64,000 nt of DNA, from the NCBI GenBank assembly GCA_003864495.1, contig ML133455.1, positions 2,294,001 through 2,358,000 of the forward strand, written 5' to 3'. The notes beneath the pieces were generated by a model. That model ran no database searches and was not told the DNA's origin. It saw nothing but the letters and a program-made list of their open reading frames with translations. Made by a program: the position numbers and the translations under genes. Positions 22,484 to 33,900 of the stretch are shown in pieces. The DNA comes from Nemopilema nomurai. Taxonomy: Eukaryota; Cnidaria; Scyphozoa; Rhizostomeae; Rhizostomatidae. Numbering within the stretch: the first letter of the stretch is position 1; the number at the start of each line of letters is the position of its first letter.

Positions 22484-24773
22484 ACGTCAATGGTTTTCCG
22501 ACCATAACTACTACATGTATAAGAAAAAACTTTTGTCTTTTTCTAATTTCCTGTAACCTCTTTTTTGATTTGCGTTTTAAAATTTTGTCAAAGTTTCGTA
22601 CTTGTTTTATTATGAAAGGTTTTTCAAACCGTTTATGGCATTTCTGCTTGCAGTGAAACTGGTCACTTTGGGTCATGTCCTACTTACTGTTTCCCCTTTT
22701 TGTGAAGCAAGTATTTGTGCTCATGCCTGCTGCTTGGTCATTCGGTGATCATGGCCAATCTAGCAAAATTATTTTGCAAAGAGAACAAGGAAGAGGCAAG
22801 GAAGCTCAAAGGCTACACGTTCACGAATGCTATATGATTCAACCAATTCATCCCAACAAAATTGTGTTGAAATTTTGTGAGTCTCAAAAGTAACGCTTTG
22901 GCATGTTTGATTTTACTTGCTACATGTCAGGTAGTTCTAAGTCGACACTTGTAAGGTAGGTAAATGAGGAAGGTGTTGCAAATATTACCAAGAATGTTCC
23001 ACGACCCTATTTGTAGTACACAGCAGTCTGATCTAGGCAGACATTCGGGGAGTTTTGAAATGCTGCAGTGCGCAGTATTTCTTGGACAAGTGCGCAGTAT
23101 TTCTTGGAAGTTTTACCTGGTCATTTAAGTTCTCGGGGCAAAAAAGCGTCTGGTACAAAACAGGGTGTGGTACAATTGCTTTCTACGATCGAACGAATCC
23201 CTGTTTACTACTATATAGTATTTGTCGGAAAGATTGGTTTCATAAGAGAGCATCATGTTGAAGTATTTTCTATAAACTTTTGTCATATTTGACTGAATAG
23301 AGACCCATATAATAAGACATATTTCCCAATTGACTGGAGTTGCAAAGCATCATATAAGCCAGCAGTAGCAGCAGAGAGTGATTGGACACGCAGTTCATTT
23401 GATGTAGTTATGGACACTGTGTTTGAATAAATAAATCTAAGAGAAATCTCATCGAAGTGAACTAGAATATCCTTGCTACATTCCACTGCTTCTCTTTCAC
23501 CAACTTCGATTTACTATTTTCTAATGATCAACATACAACCGTTCAAGATCCCAGAAAAAACTGAATGATTTTCGTAAAGAATTGCAATTCGTTGCGTTTC
23601 CGAACTCTTTAGTTTTGTTGCATCGTTTTTCGATATTCATTTTACAACTATTTCAAAAATTGAAGCTGATGATCCGATGATTATGATTATATGATGGGGG
23701 ATCCAAGAAGGGCGCACAATTGGGCTGTAAATGACCAATTACCGTCCATTTCACGCATTAATCTTCAGAAGGGCCCAGGAGAAATGACGAACTCTTTTGT
23801 CAACAAGGAACGGGATCTTCCATAGAAATGTAGACACTCCAAATGCCTAGATGAGAAGCTTTAGTTACTGACTTGGTGGCGAAATGACATGCTAGCATGC
23901 CACATTTTCAAAAGACGGTAATGCTCTGATCATTTGAAATCTAGATTCCGGAAAGCATCCAATTAACTTGCTTGAAAGGCGTTGGAATTAGCGGAAAGAG
24001 CTCAGTGGTTTAAAAGCAAGAGCACTACGGAATTACCATGGATTAAACATCTCTTGCTGACGCAGAATGCTGTGAGAAAGAATGGCATTGATGCATGAAA
24101 TTATATTTTTTAGAACAATTCAAAGCAATCCAGAAGTCTTTGCCTTGATAATGTTTGCAATGGCAGCAAGAACGAAAGAAAAGTCTACATTCCTACCCAC
24201 ACACTTGCGAATGCTTGAACAATTACACTACAGCTTTTCCATTTTTCGCCAAGACAGTTCCTGACCTATATTAGGTAAGTTGCGAAGACGATTTGTAGAC
24301 AAGCCTTATTAAAAAATTCAACCAGTTACTAAGTTGACCAACTTTAATCCAAATCTGTATTCCCTAGGCTTCATAGGCCAATTCCTACGGTTTAGCAGAA
24401 ATCTGAGAGAGAAATTATGTACTTAAGGACTTTAATTTCACGTGAGTTGCAGAAGTTGCACGATCCGAATGCGTGTCATATTCCTACACATATTTGCAAG
24501 TTTGTTAGAATGAGAGTGTGGAGCAAAACTGATTCCCTTTTTAAGCAGACCAGCTTCAAGACGCTCACACAAGCTAGCAAATGCAGCAAGGCAACAAAAC
24601 AGTGAGGTAAAAAAAAGGTGAGCTAGTAAAACAATAAGCCAACAAAAGAGTAAGCTGGCAAAGATTAAAGGAATAGTGACACGAAATGACGCTTTCTTTT
24701 CTACGGATACGTTTCTGGTCATAAATCACTGGTTTTGCCCCGGAAGTTCTAACTTGATTGATTGATTGAAATG
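22484..24773. other. Intergenic region, no gene recognised
   Basis: Only short, low-quality open frames are present. A 19-base tandem duplication of GTGCGCAGTATTTCTTGGA lies at 23068-23086 and 23090-23108. AATAAA-like hexamers occur near 23425, about 0.9 kb past the saposin stop codon. A weakly tRNA-like stretch near 23991-24060 is discussed among the rejected items. Confidence 0.4.
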
Positions 24774-24923
24774 ATTGTTCGCTTTTTAAATAAACTGATT
24801 TCGCCGAGGGTTTTGCAGTGCTAGTTTCGTTTTCAAAAAATATTACCAGTGGATTATGAGAGCTTTCACAGAAAAAAACTGCTATTAGACTAATAACACT
24901 AATAGCGCTACCAGCCGCCCCTG
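24774..24923 (+). mobile_element. Orphan right end of the THAP/YqaJ DNA transposon family
   Basis: These 150 bases match 51847-51996, the right end of the transposon described at 41254-51997, without gaps and with only a few substitutions. The copy ends in the same inverted-repeat core, CCAGCCGCCCCTG. The left side is missing and no matching terminal repeat or target duplication was found upstream, so this is a truncated relic or one end of a rearranged copy. An ATTG microsatellite-like run sits at the left breakpoint. Confidence 0.85.
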
Positions 24924-26017
24924 TAGTTACTTATTGCTTTGCGTAGAAGCCGGCTCCTGCTGTTTGTCTTGATGTAATTATGTAATGAGATCTTGCCAAT
25001 CTTGCATAATCTTATGAGTGTCTTATGTAATCTCATGTTATCACACGATGTCTCCGTTACGGATTGAATTTCATAGACGAAAAATCACATATTACATTGG
25101 TTTTGGATAGGCTTTGCTTTAGGAGTTCTTGGATACATTGAAACTAAAAAGATTAGATACCTAGCCTCTAAAAGCCAGCATGTTATAAAACGAAACAGCA
25201 AGAAGCAGTTGATTTGCCTTTGAAATCAATAACCTACATACACTTTACTTCGTTGAAGAGTTTCCCAATGAAATACTATATTGACTCCATAGGGTGGGAG
25301 TGAGAAAAACGTCCCTGTTATAACGTTTGCTACTCTTTCGGGTTGGATATATTGTGGTAAAATGTAAACATAATCAGTGGTAGCTGTAAATAGGCTGTGT
25401 TACACCGGAAGTGTTCTTGGTAACATAGTCAAGTCCATTTCTTGTGACTATGCAGAAAACGATGAGCGTTTTTGTTCCGCCCAAGAAAGTTCCACACCCC
25501 TATCGGCTCCCTTATTTGGCCTCAAAGATCTGCAATGTACGCTGTTTTGTGCATATGAAAATTCCTTAAGTAAATGATTGCTTTGCAGTTTTTTTAGTGT
25601 CACAGTTCGAGAGAAATAAAGAATGAAAAACTAGAGTCCAAAATTCGTGTCACTGTTCCTTAAATAGACGCCCGATGAAGCACCGGAATCAAGCTAGGTG
25701 CCAGAGGGAGTACGGGGGCATTGTTTGCCTAACCAGAGGGGTTATGGGACATTGTTCACACGGGGGACATTTCCCCCTTGTCCTTTGTTGTCCGCTCAGA
25801 TACATTAGAATAAAACCTTCGACAAGAACCAAAGACAAAATTTAAAAGTCGATGCAAGGATACCAGGATCAACACATTACATATAGGCTGCGGTGGGTAT
25901 TGTTTACTTTTTCACATTTCTCCGACAAGCGAGCTGGAAACAATGGTTAGCAAGGAAAATTATAAACACGTGTCTTTCTAGTGATTCCCCTTGTCGCCGA
26001 GAATCTAGTAACATCTA

Positions 26018-26327
26018 GAACATTCTAAACATTGCGTAAGAAATACATAATTACCTTGGATTAACTGCCAGCATGCTTGCTTAGTCATGATTATGTAATC
26101 CCTATGATTGTAGTCGCTGAGATCATAACACCGTAGTAAGCCATTTAGGCCTATTATGCTTCACATGTAACGTATCCTCGTTTCCGTTTACAACATTCTA
26201 GAACCTTGGAGGGTTATCGAGAAAATTCTCTAAGGGGTATATTTAGTCATCTCGTAATATTACGTATAACAAGTCATCATTAATCAGCAATTATTAGCTA
26301 GAACTTTCTGTAGAAAAGGTATATAAA
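26018..26327 (+). promoter_or_regulatory. TATA box with upstream heat-shock-element-like motifs
   Basis: TATATAAA lies at 26320-26327. Upstream are GAACATTC (26018-26025), TTCTAGAA (26196-26203) and GAACTTTCTGTAGAA (26301-26314), all fitting inverted GAA/TTC units as bound by heat-shock factor. No gene begins convincingly downstream before the saposin paralogue at 27922, 1.6 kb away. The segment could be the promoter part of a decayed LTR. Three such motifs can also arise by chance in AT-rich DNA. Confidence 0.3.
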
Positions 26328-26682
26328 CAGACGGAAGGTATCAAGTAGGAGTAGAACGAGCGAGAGTATAACAATCAATTATAGCGAAGTATCATAAACG
26401 GATTACTTCTGTGAGCTCATTTCTGTGAGAAGTTATTGTCGTGGAGAACAGAGAACAAATTCCCGATACCCTAGGAAAATGAAGTGTAGATGATTCCAGA
26501 ACACTGCTTCACAGAGGTGTGCTAATAAGGAAGGTCAAAGGTTATGTGTTAGTTATTTCATTTGTTTTTGCCTTTTTTTGTTACATAACATAAAATCCCT
26601 CTAGCAATCGCTGTATATTTTTAGCCAACCAGACAGGGGCGTTGTGACACAACTAAAACAGCGTGTCTGAATTTCGGAAAGA

Positions 26683-26778
26683 TAAGATGGTGGAAAGATA
26701 CTAGCTTGACCTATCGTGGTTTCAATCGTTCGGACAAAAAGCTATATTTTCGTTAATGGTCAAGTGATGCGTACTGAC
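26683..26778 (+). repeat. Dispersed repeat, copy 1
   Basis: About 96 bases beginning TAAGATGGTGGAAAGATACT closely match the copy at 27226-27320. Shared landmarks are GACCTATCGTGGTTTC, TTTCGTTAATGGTCAAGTGA and CGTACTGA. There is no coding potential. The two copies are in direct orientation about 540 bases apart. Confidence 0.85.
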
Positions 26779-26917
26779 TTTCGGGGAATAATTAGATTAC
26801 GTCTGCCTTTTCGCGTGGAAAGCGAAGTTGCACATAGCTAGTCATTTCTTAAAACTAGAAGAAAAGATCAAAAACGCTATACATGAAAAAAATCCACTAT
26901 ACAACTCTATACAAGGT

Positions 26918-26990
26918 GGCCAAACGACAAGATTTGTTCACTAGATTTTTGTATAGAGAAAAGTCAAGTGAAAAATCTAGTCGTTTGGCC
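26918..26990. mobile_element. Short foldback element (MITE-like)
   Basis: A 73-base segment begins GGCCAAACGACAAGATTT and ends AAATCTAGTCGTTTGGCC. The ends are inverted repeats that pair at 17 of 18 positions, with a second inner inverted match (ACTAGATTTTT with AAAAATCTAGT). This is typical of a tiny non-autonomous foldback transposon. No certain target duplication was found. Confidence 0.6.
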
Positions 26991-27225
26991 AGGGCTTTAG
27001 ACTAAATAACACGAGTATTTGGCTAAATTCCAATCCAGTCGAAAACAATAACAAAAGTTCAAATTGCTATTTTGTTATATCCACTACGGTACTAGAGTTA
27101 AAATTTGTGCTCTATGGTAATCTTTAATAAACCCTGCCGGTAAATTTCTCATGGTACAGCCCGTCCCCCCCCCCCCCTCCACTCAAGACACTGCAACTAG
27201 ACTAGGTTTAAGTCTACACTTATGC

Positions 27226-27320
27226 TAAGATGATGGAAAGATACTAGCTTGACCTATCGTGGTTTCGATATTTCGGACAAAAGGCTCTGTTTTCGTTAAT
27301 GGTCAAGTGATACGTACTGA
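27226..27320 (+). repeat. Dispersed repeat, copy 2
   Basis: This is the partner of 26683-26778, differing by scattered substitutions (for example GATGG against GGTGG, and GATATTTCGG against AATCGTTCGG). The foldback element at 26918 lies between the two copies, so the pair may be remnants of ends or of a duplication around it. Confidence 0.85.
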
Positions 27321-27761
27321 TTTGCCCAAGCATCAAAATGCAAAGACAGCAAAAATAATGAAAATGGTTTTCACACAAGCCACTTTCCTCTCATGATTTA
27401 AAAACCACTGACTTTGTAAACTGCAATAAACTTTAGGCCATTCAGTATTTCTTCAAGGGCTGTTTTCGTAATAAATACTAAGGAAAGTTTCAAACACATG
27501 CGAACAAATCAATTTGTAATAGGAGGGCAAAAAAATTAAAACCGAGGAGTTCCTCATTCTAAACATGTTGGTCTCGAGCTGTTGGTCTATTTTGTTGTTG
27601 ACTATGACGTAACCTTCACCAAAACTAACATGTCGCTTTATTTTAGCCACGCCCCATCTCGGCTGTATCTGGCGACGTCCTTCCCTCAATGAACTCGTTG
27701 GCTTCCACTGTCTTTCTCTTATATTGTTATTGCTATTAAATTCCAAAGTCCAATGCCTGAC

Positions 27762-27775
27762 CGCTTTATTTAAGG
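27762..27775 (+). promoter_or_regulatory. TATA-like element upstream of the saposin paralogue
   Basis: CTTTATTTAAGGG lies about 150 bases upstream of the ATG at 27922. It is a plausible but unremarkable TATA-like sequence; position and composition are the only support. Confidence 0.2.
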
Positions 27776-27921
27776 GTGTTGGGCTTGCATTATGCTGCGT
27801 CACGTGGTTGAGAACAAAAAACGTATATTATTCTTGTCGCCTGCCGTGCACGCCAGTAGCTGACTGCTCCGGACAGGAAGAGGTCAGAAGAGTTTCTGCA
27901 TCGCGAGCTCCGTTTGTGAAG

Positions 27922-30900
27922 ATGAAGGTCCTTTGGTTTGCACTGCTTTGCGTGGCCTTTGCCAAAACAGAAGCGTCAAAACAGTGTCTTCAGCGTTGTT
28001 TAGCATTTGCCGAGCAACTGGAAAAAGCCGGCGAAGCTCCTGTCCTGGCTGAGGAGACAAGAGTGTTTTGTGAGCGAAGTGGTATCGACACTAGCAGTGA
28101 CGCAGTAAGTTTATCTCCGTTTCTGAAGCGAGCCAGGCTCAAGATCGGAGCTCATTTTCGGGTTCATTTATGTTCTGAGAACTTTTTAATAGGTTCTACA
28201 TTTCCATGATGTCTAAAGCCATCTTTCAGCAAGATAAATAGAGTAAAAAGGTAACGGAAGCTCTCGCCAATTATGCACTATGAAACTTAATAAAGAATAT
28301 GCCAGGATAGGACATTACATTATTTTTGCTTTTAAATGGATTTGTGTAATTCCCTTGTGAGGGAATACAAAGTAACAGCTGATTCTAATCCCAAAATGAT
28401 CTGAATGACCGTGTTAGTGGCGATTATCCTCCAGTCAGTCTCGTGAGGTTGATAGTAATCATTAAACACATTTCTCAAAGACTTAGCTTGACTGACCTTA
28501 AAAAGTGTTGGGTCGGTATGCAGACCTACCAAGCTAGCTCTATGTCCGTTTCAAAACAAGTCTGCTCGCCAGTATTATAAGCTTATGCACCCTCGCACAC
28601 CTTCCTGGCTAAGTCTGGATGAGTGGGACCTTCAGTGTATCGCTGGGGTGTGAGACAAGCTTCGGGTTGGGGCCGGTTGCGGTTTTGGGGATTAGTGCCC
28701 GGGGCCGAAATCATCTGCGGGGCCCTTGTTTGAATTTTTTTTGTTAGCCAAGATTATACTTCAAGTTCTTTTCCGTTAAAATTTTCATGCCCTTAGCTGG
28801 TGCCTTTTTAATTTTTTTAGGTTTGGGACCCCTTATTGGTTATCCAAAGGGCGTGGCCCCCTTGCCCTGCTAAAACCGCTACTGGTTGGGGCATGTGACA
28901 AAAAAGTTTCTATCCTTTGCCCATTATGAATTGCTGTTTGCAATAAGGAGACAGTAGCTTTTTATACAATGTTTTTGCTTGGAGTCCAATAATGTAAGTA
29001 AACAGGCTTGTAGACAAAGACCAGAGAAAATAAACGTTAGAATAAAATGCCAAACATAAAAATAATTGCAAGGCTTCAGCGTTTGCCAAACGTGTGCTTT
29101 TGTGTTAGCTAAATGGTAGCTACCAGCCAAAGCATTGATAATGATTTGAATCAACAATCCTATTTATTCTTCAAAACATATTCCTTCGAATGGATCGCAA
29201 AGCTTTGTATCGATATGAGCAGCAAGGTACCAGTTAAAGACAATAGACAAACATAAAGAATGTCCTGGCAGGTGGGAGTTTGGTCTTCAGATGGCAGTGG
29301 GCCTCTTTGATCCAGGGGCCAATGGTCTGGTGGTAGAGCTTGCAGTGAAATGCTTTAGTCAGAATGCTAGCACTTGCTGTAATTTATAGATCTTATGATG
29401 ATTATAGTAACCATGAAGGCATGCATCCATGTTGAAGCTAAGATAGAGTTGCAGAGCTCATTATTAGGAGTGCCATGTGATTGGCTTCTCTAGAGTGCAC
29501 AAAGGATAGAGTGAATAGCAAGTGTAATACAAACAGACGAGCCAATAGTAAAGTTATAATATCGATAAAAATATCAAGTGACGATAATGAAATCGATAAT
29601 TAAAGAAGATTGCCCTAGCCGCTTAAAATTTGCCATTATACGAGCGGGGTTAGAATTGAAGGCACTGCAGTGTTAGAAACCGGAAAACCCATACCTCAAT
29701 CAGCACAAGATTATAGGTTCCCATGCAAAAAAGGCGAATTTAAAGCATGGGATTGAAAAGGGGGAAATGAGCCACTTCTGAGCATTGAAGTCATTTTAAC
29801 TTCAAGTTTCCGTTAATAGAATGAATTTTTCCCCTGTAACCTACCTTTCTAACTTCCCCCTGTGAAATATCTACGTCGAAATGGTGGTTTCTATGCATTC
29901 CTTCGGCTGTTTTTCAGCAACACAAAGGCTCAATTTCAACCCAGTCCCAAATGTTCTTCGATGACACAGAGGACGACCAGTTAGAGTGGTGCAAGTCACC
30001 CTCTTGATCAATCCCTTTTTTCCTTCTTACTGAAATCTACAAGCATCCCTTGCATTAAATGAAGCAACCGAATGCGACACGAGTATCACCTTTCTCAAGA
30101 TTTATTTCAAAGGTTTTTGGCAAGAAGGTCAAAGGTCTTCAAAGGTCTTCGGCAAAAAGGTCAAAAGTCTTCGATGGTCTTCGGCAAGAAATATATCACC
30201 TTTAACCCTATTCGACTAAATCCAAAGCGGATGCGACATGGGCATAAATTTTCTCAAGTCGTATCATAAGGTTCTCGGCAACAGATATATTATATACAAT
30301 CTTGGACAAAAGTCTTGGAACTCACTTTAAAAGTCGTTAGCGGTTTAGATTTTTATGTTTTCCTTCGAAATTTTCACCCCCTCTCCCCACCAGCAATTTT
30401 GCGTATGGAAGGCACATTGATTAACTTGCAACATTGTACTGGGGGAGAGGGGGCGGCGGTATTAGGTGTTTTTGTGAAAATGACTGGAGTTCCAATATAT
30501 TTTGTCCAGGGTTGTATAACCCAAAACCACTAAATCAAAATTGGATGCGACATGGGCATTATGTTTCTATTTACCTATCTAAAAGGTCTCGGCAACAGAT
30601 ATATATCATTTATCCGTATGCGACTAAATGCAAATCGGATGCGACAAGGTCTTTCGTAAGCAACTTGCCTCCAAATCGATGCATGTCTAAGCTCCTTATC
30701 GTGCTGCTACTCTTAAAAATGGCTCTTACTGTCTTAACTGAAATGCAAAGTTTTCGTAAATGAGAAAGTTGAGTTTTTATTTGGGATGCCTCTGAAGTGT
30801 CTTGATTTTGAAACTGCCAAAGCGGTTGAATAGACGGCTGCAAAGTGCCCCACTATTTAGTTCACTAAAGGCTATATGGACAGACATGACACTAAAGGCT

Positions 30901-33900
30901 ATATGGACAGGACAGATTTTCGTTTGTCCCAGCACGCCAATTAAGCTTCACATGAAAAAATTTCTTCAACAATGTGTCATATATTGAAAGTTGCCGTGGT
31001 TTTACCAATGATTACCTAGACTTTCTCCTCTTTTTTTGTTTTGAAATTGTAGCAGTAACAATCTCAGCGTAAGCCTGTTCTGTATCGCTTCACAAAGCTG
31101 AAGAGCTGATTAATGTTGACTGATCGTATAATTACGCGCTTTCTCACTTAAACTTATGGATGAACGGATATGAAAAAACCCCCAGTTGTCGTGTAAATGT
31201 AACGAAATCTCCTTTTCATCAAAAGAAACACATTGACGCAAAAGGGACGCTATTGATGCATAGTTTAAGCTTGGTTTCCATGGCGCGATTATTGCGATTA
31301 CCGCGAACAACGCCAAAGGTTAATCGTTATGATCCGGGTAATCGCTCAGTCGAAACAATAATTCTTTGGTATTCGTGGAAAGCGTACAGTGGAAGCAAGG
31401 CTTTATGTAAATTGCTTCGCGTTGGTATTTGCACGCTGATTACTTAATTCAAAACATGGAGCACATGTTCATATGGAACAAGCAGACTTTCTATCACACC
31501 GCTCGCCGCCTGTAGAGGAATCGCAACCCCTCACATTCTTTTGGATCTTGACGAGATGAGAAGCAGTGAAGACAACACAAGTTCCTCTCAACATATTATC
31601 AAACCTTCCACGTCTACATTCTACGGCAACGATACCGTGACTCTCGATTATCAACAAAACATTACGGTTAACATGCATCACTCCTAAGATTATAGAACAA
31701 CCAATCACATGCAACGTATTATATGGTTAATTTTTTTCTATTAGTTTCACAAACATAACATAAGAACTATTCAAATTTGGTTAGTACGTAAATAGTAATG
31801 TCCTATGGTTAAAAACAGGCGGTCGTGGGAAAATGTCCCTCGCAGCGCGCAATATCCGCAACACCGCCCTCTAGACCTCAGGGAGTAACCAAAATTCCAG
31901 AGGAAAAGCGTTTGTCTCAAAATTTAATGGACATCATGGAGTCTGTCATAACCCACATCATCCAAAACCAGCAGCACAGGAGCCCCCATCCCGCATCCCC
32001 CATCCCCAATCCCCCCTAATCGATTGGGACAACACAGGGCTTTAGACTGCTGTGGAGAACAATGACCCAATTCATCTACTTTCTTATTTCTATGGCTTTC
32101 ATGGGATTCTGGACTCATTTTTCCCAGTCAACCTTACGACTAAAACAAAAAACAGAATGTCTTGGATAGAATAAATATAGCACTCGACTATTTTCCCGCA
32201 ATAATTGGCTTTCAGAGTTGAATCGATAAAAGTCGGTGGACCAAATAAACCAAAGCACGTGCAACTAAAAGGCGAACATTGGTATGAACTTTCCGGCTTT
32301 TGCAAACAGTGTTACCAAATTGGTCCAATAAGTTTTGTTCAACCATGGCTCTTTGAATACCCAAATGGTCCAAGAAAGGACTGCTATTGACAAAAGCAAT
32401 GGTGCCACCAGAGAGCATTTTGGCAAAACCTTCCTAACATTTGTAAGTTGTACGCTAAGGCCATTAACACTCTAAAAAGAATCACAAAAATGCCAAATGA
32501 CTTTCATTTCAGGGTCATGATATTTAAGCATATCTTCAGATCTAATGGCGATAATGGTGCTCAAAAGAGGATCGTTGTACTGAGCTTCTTCGAAGATTAT
32601 GGCCTGGAAACCCAGCTCGAAAACACAACTTACAGATCCTACGCCATGGGATGCGTCAAAAATCACAGAAGCTTTTCAGACAATGTCCAGTGACGAATAT
32701 TATCGATATAGGATAGAGAATATTTTGCTCATAGTCTGATAGGGGATTCTGAAAATGCTTTAAACTTTTTTGGATGAGTATAAATACACTTTCTAGGCGA
32801 TCATAGTGTTGCTTAAAGTTCAAGGGAAAAATGAAGTCAAATATTATTTGTGAGCTCACCATTTCCATAAAGTGTAAAGTTGCATCCAAACGAAAGGGGA
32901 ATACTTCCAACATGCATCAGGGCTGATAAATGCCTCTTTTTACTTTTCTGGCCGATGGCTATTGTTCAATGCTGATTTGTCAATACCCTTTGCAAATACC
33001 CTGGTCCCTCAATCTAGGATGTCGAGCAAGAAAAAGTTCTGGAGTACACCAAATGAGTACACCATTTTCTCAACTTCACAATGGGCATTCATCGTCTTAC
33101 GTTTTTTCAACTTCTATTCATCTATGCCAAACGCTCTATCCTTTTTAACTAGAGCAATGGGAGAGGCCCAAGGGCAATTGCAGGGTTAAATGAAACTTGT
33201 TCTAAAAATCCTTTTACCTGGGCTTTTGCATGTTCCTTGGGTTAGAGGAGCCTCCTCTTTGGCGATTTAATGGTGAAGAGAATTTCTACACTCTCTTCAA
33301 ATACACCAAAAACACAAGGAAACAGTTGAGAAAAGTCTGCGGTCTATCTCAGTTAGACCAATGGTTTGCTATTTCCGTTGACGTCATATAGATCAGAGCA
33401 GAACTTTCACGCTCTCATGTTGGTCGGAAGCAAGAGGCTAAATTTCAAAATTTTGAATAAAGTAATCTTGCAAATGGTAGCATAGTTCCCTGTTAGTGGA
33501 AAAATTATACTTTGTGCCTAACATACTTAGTTAATGAAATATTGAGGGATGTTTACAAGTAACGTTTTATGATACCTGACATTGCAAAGTCCTTCTCGTC
33601 TTTAGAGTACAGGAATCTTTTTTGCAATATTTGTCTTGAAACATTGTTTTGAATAGTACGGACATATGTAAAAATGGAGAGCTAGAAATATCTTGGTAAG
33701 CAATGCGATGTAGCAGGGAGCTCAATCTATTCAGGTCTCAACTAAGGCCTACGTGCTCTTCCTTCATTCTTTAGTTCATTTTATGCAGAACTATGATGTA
33801 CAGGGATGGTGTGATAAAAACAGATCTACCAAACCCTACGTGCTTCCACATTTAGTTTCAATTCATTGCTATATGCTATCACGAAGTTTGGGTGTGTAAA

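Noticed and set aside
23862..23869. TAGTTACT as a target-duplication partner for the transposon end at 24923
   Set aside because: The 8-mer matches the right flank, but the sequence next to it does not resemble the terminal inverted repeat; this is coincidence.
23991..24062. tRNA-like sequence (GCGGAAAGAGCTCAGTGGTT, A-box-like)
   Set aside because: No proper B box or pairing acceptor stem was found; at most it is a degraded tRNA-derived SINE. A similar A-box-like string near 29333 also lacks a B box.
31825..32420. Open frames on both strands in the first intron of the saposin paralogue
   Set aside because: They are short, have no recognised family, and opposite frames overlap. They could be relics of a mobile element but nothing identifies one.
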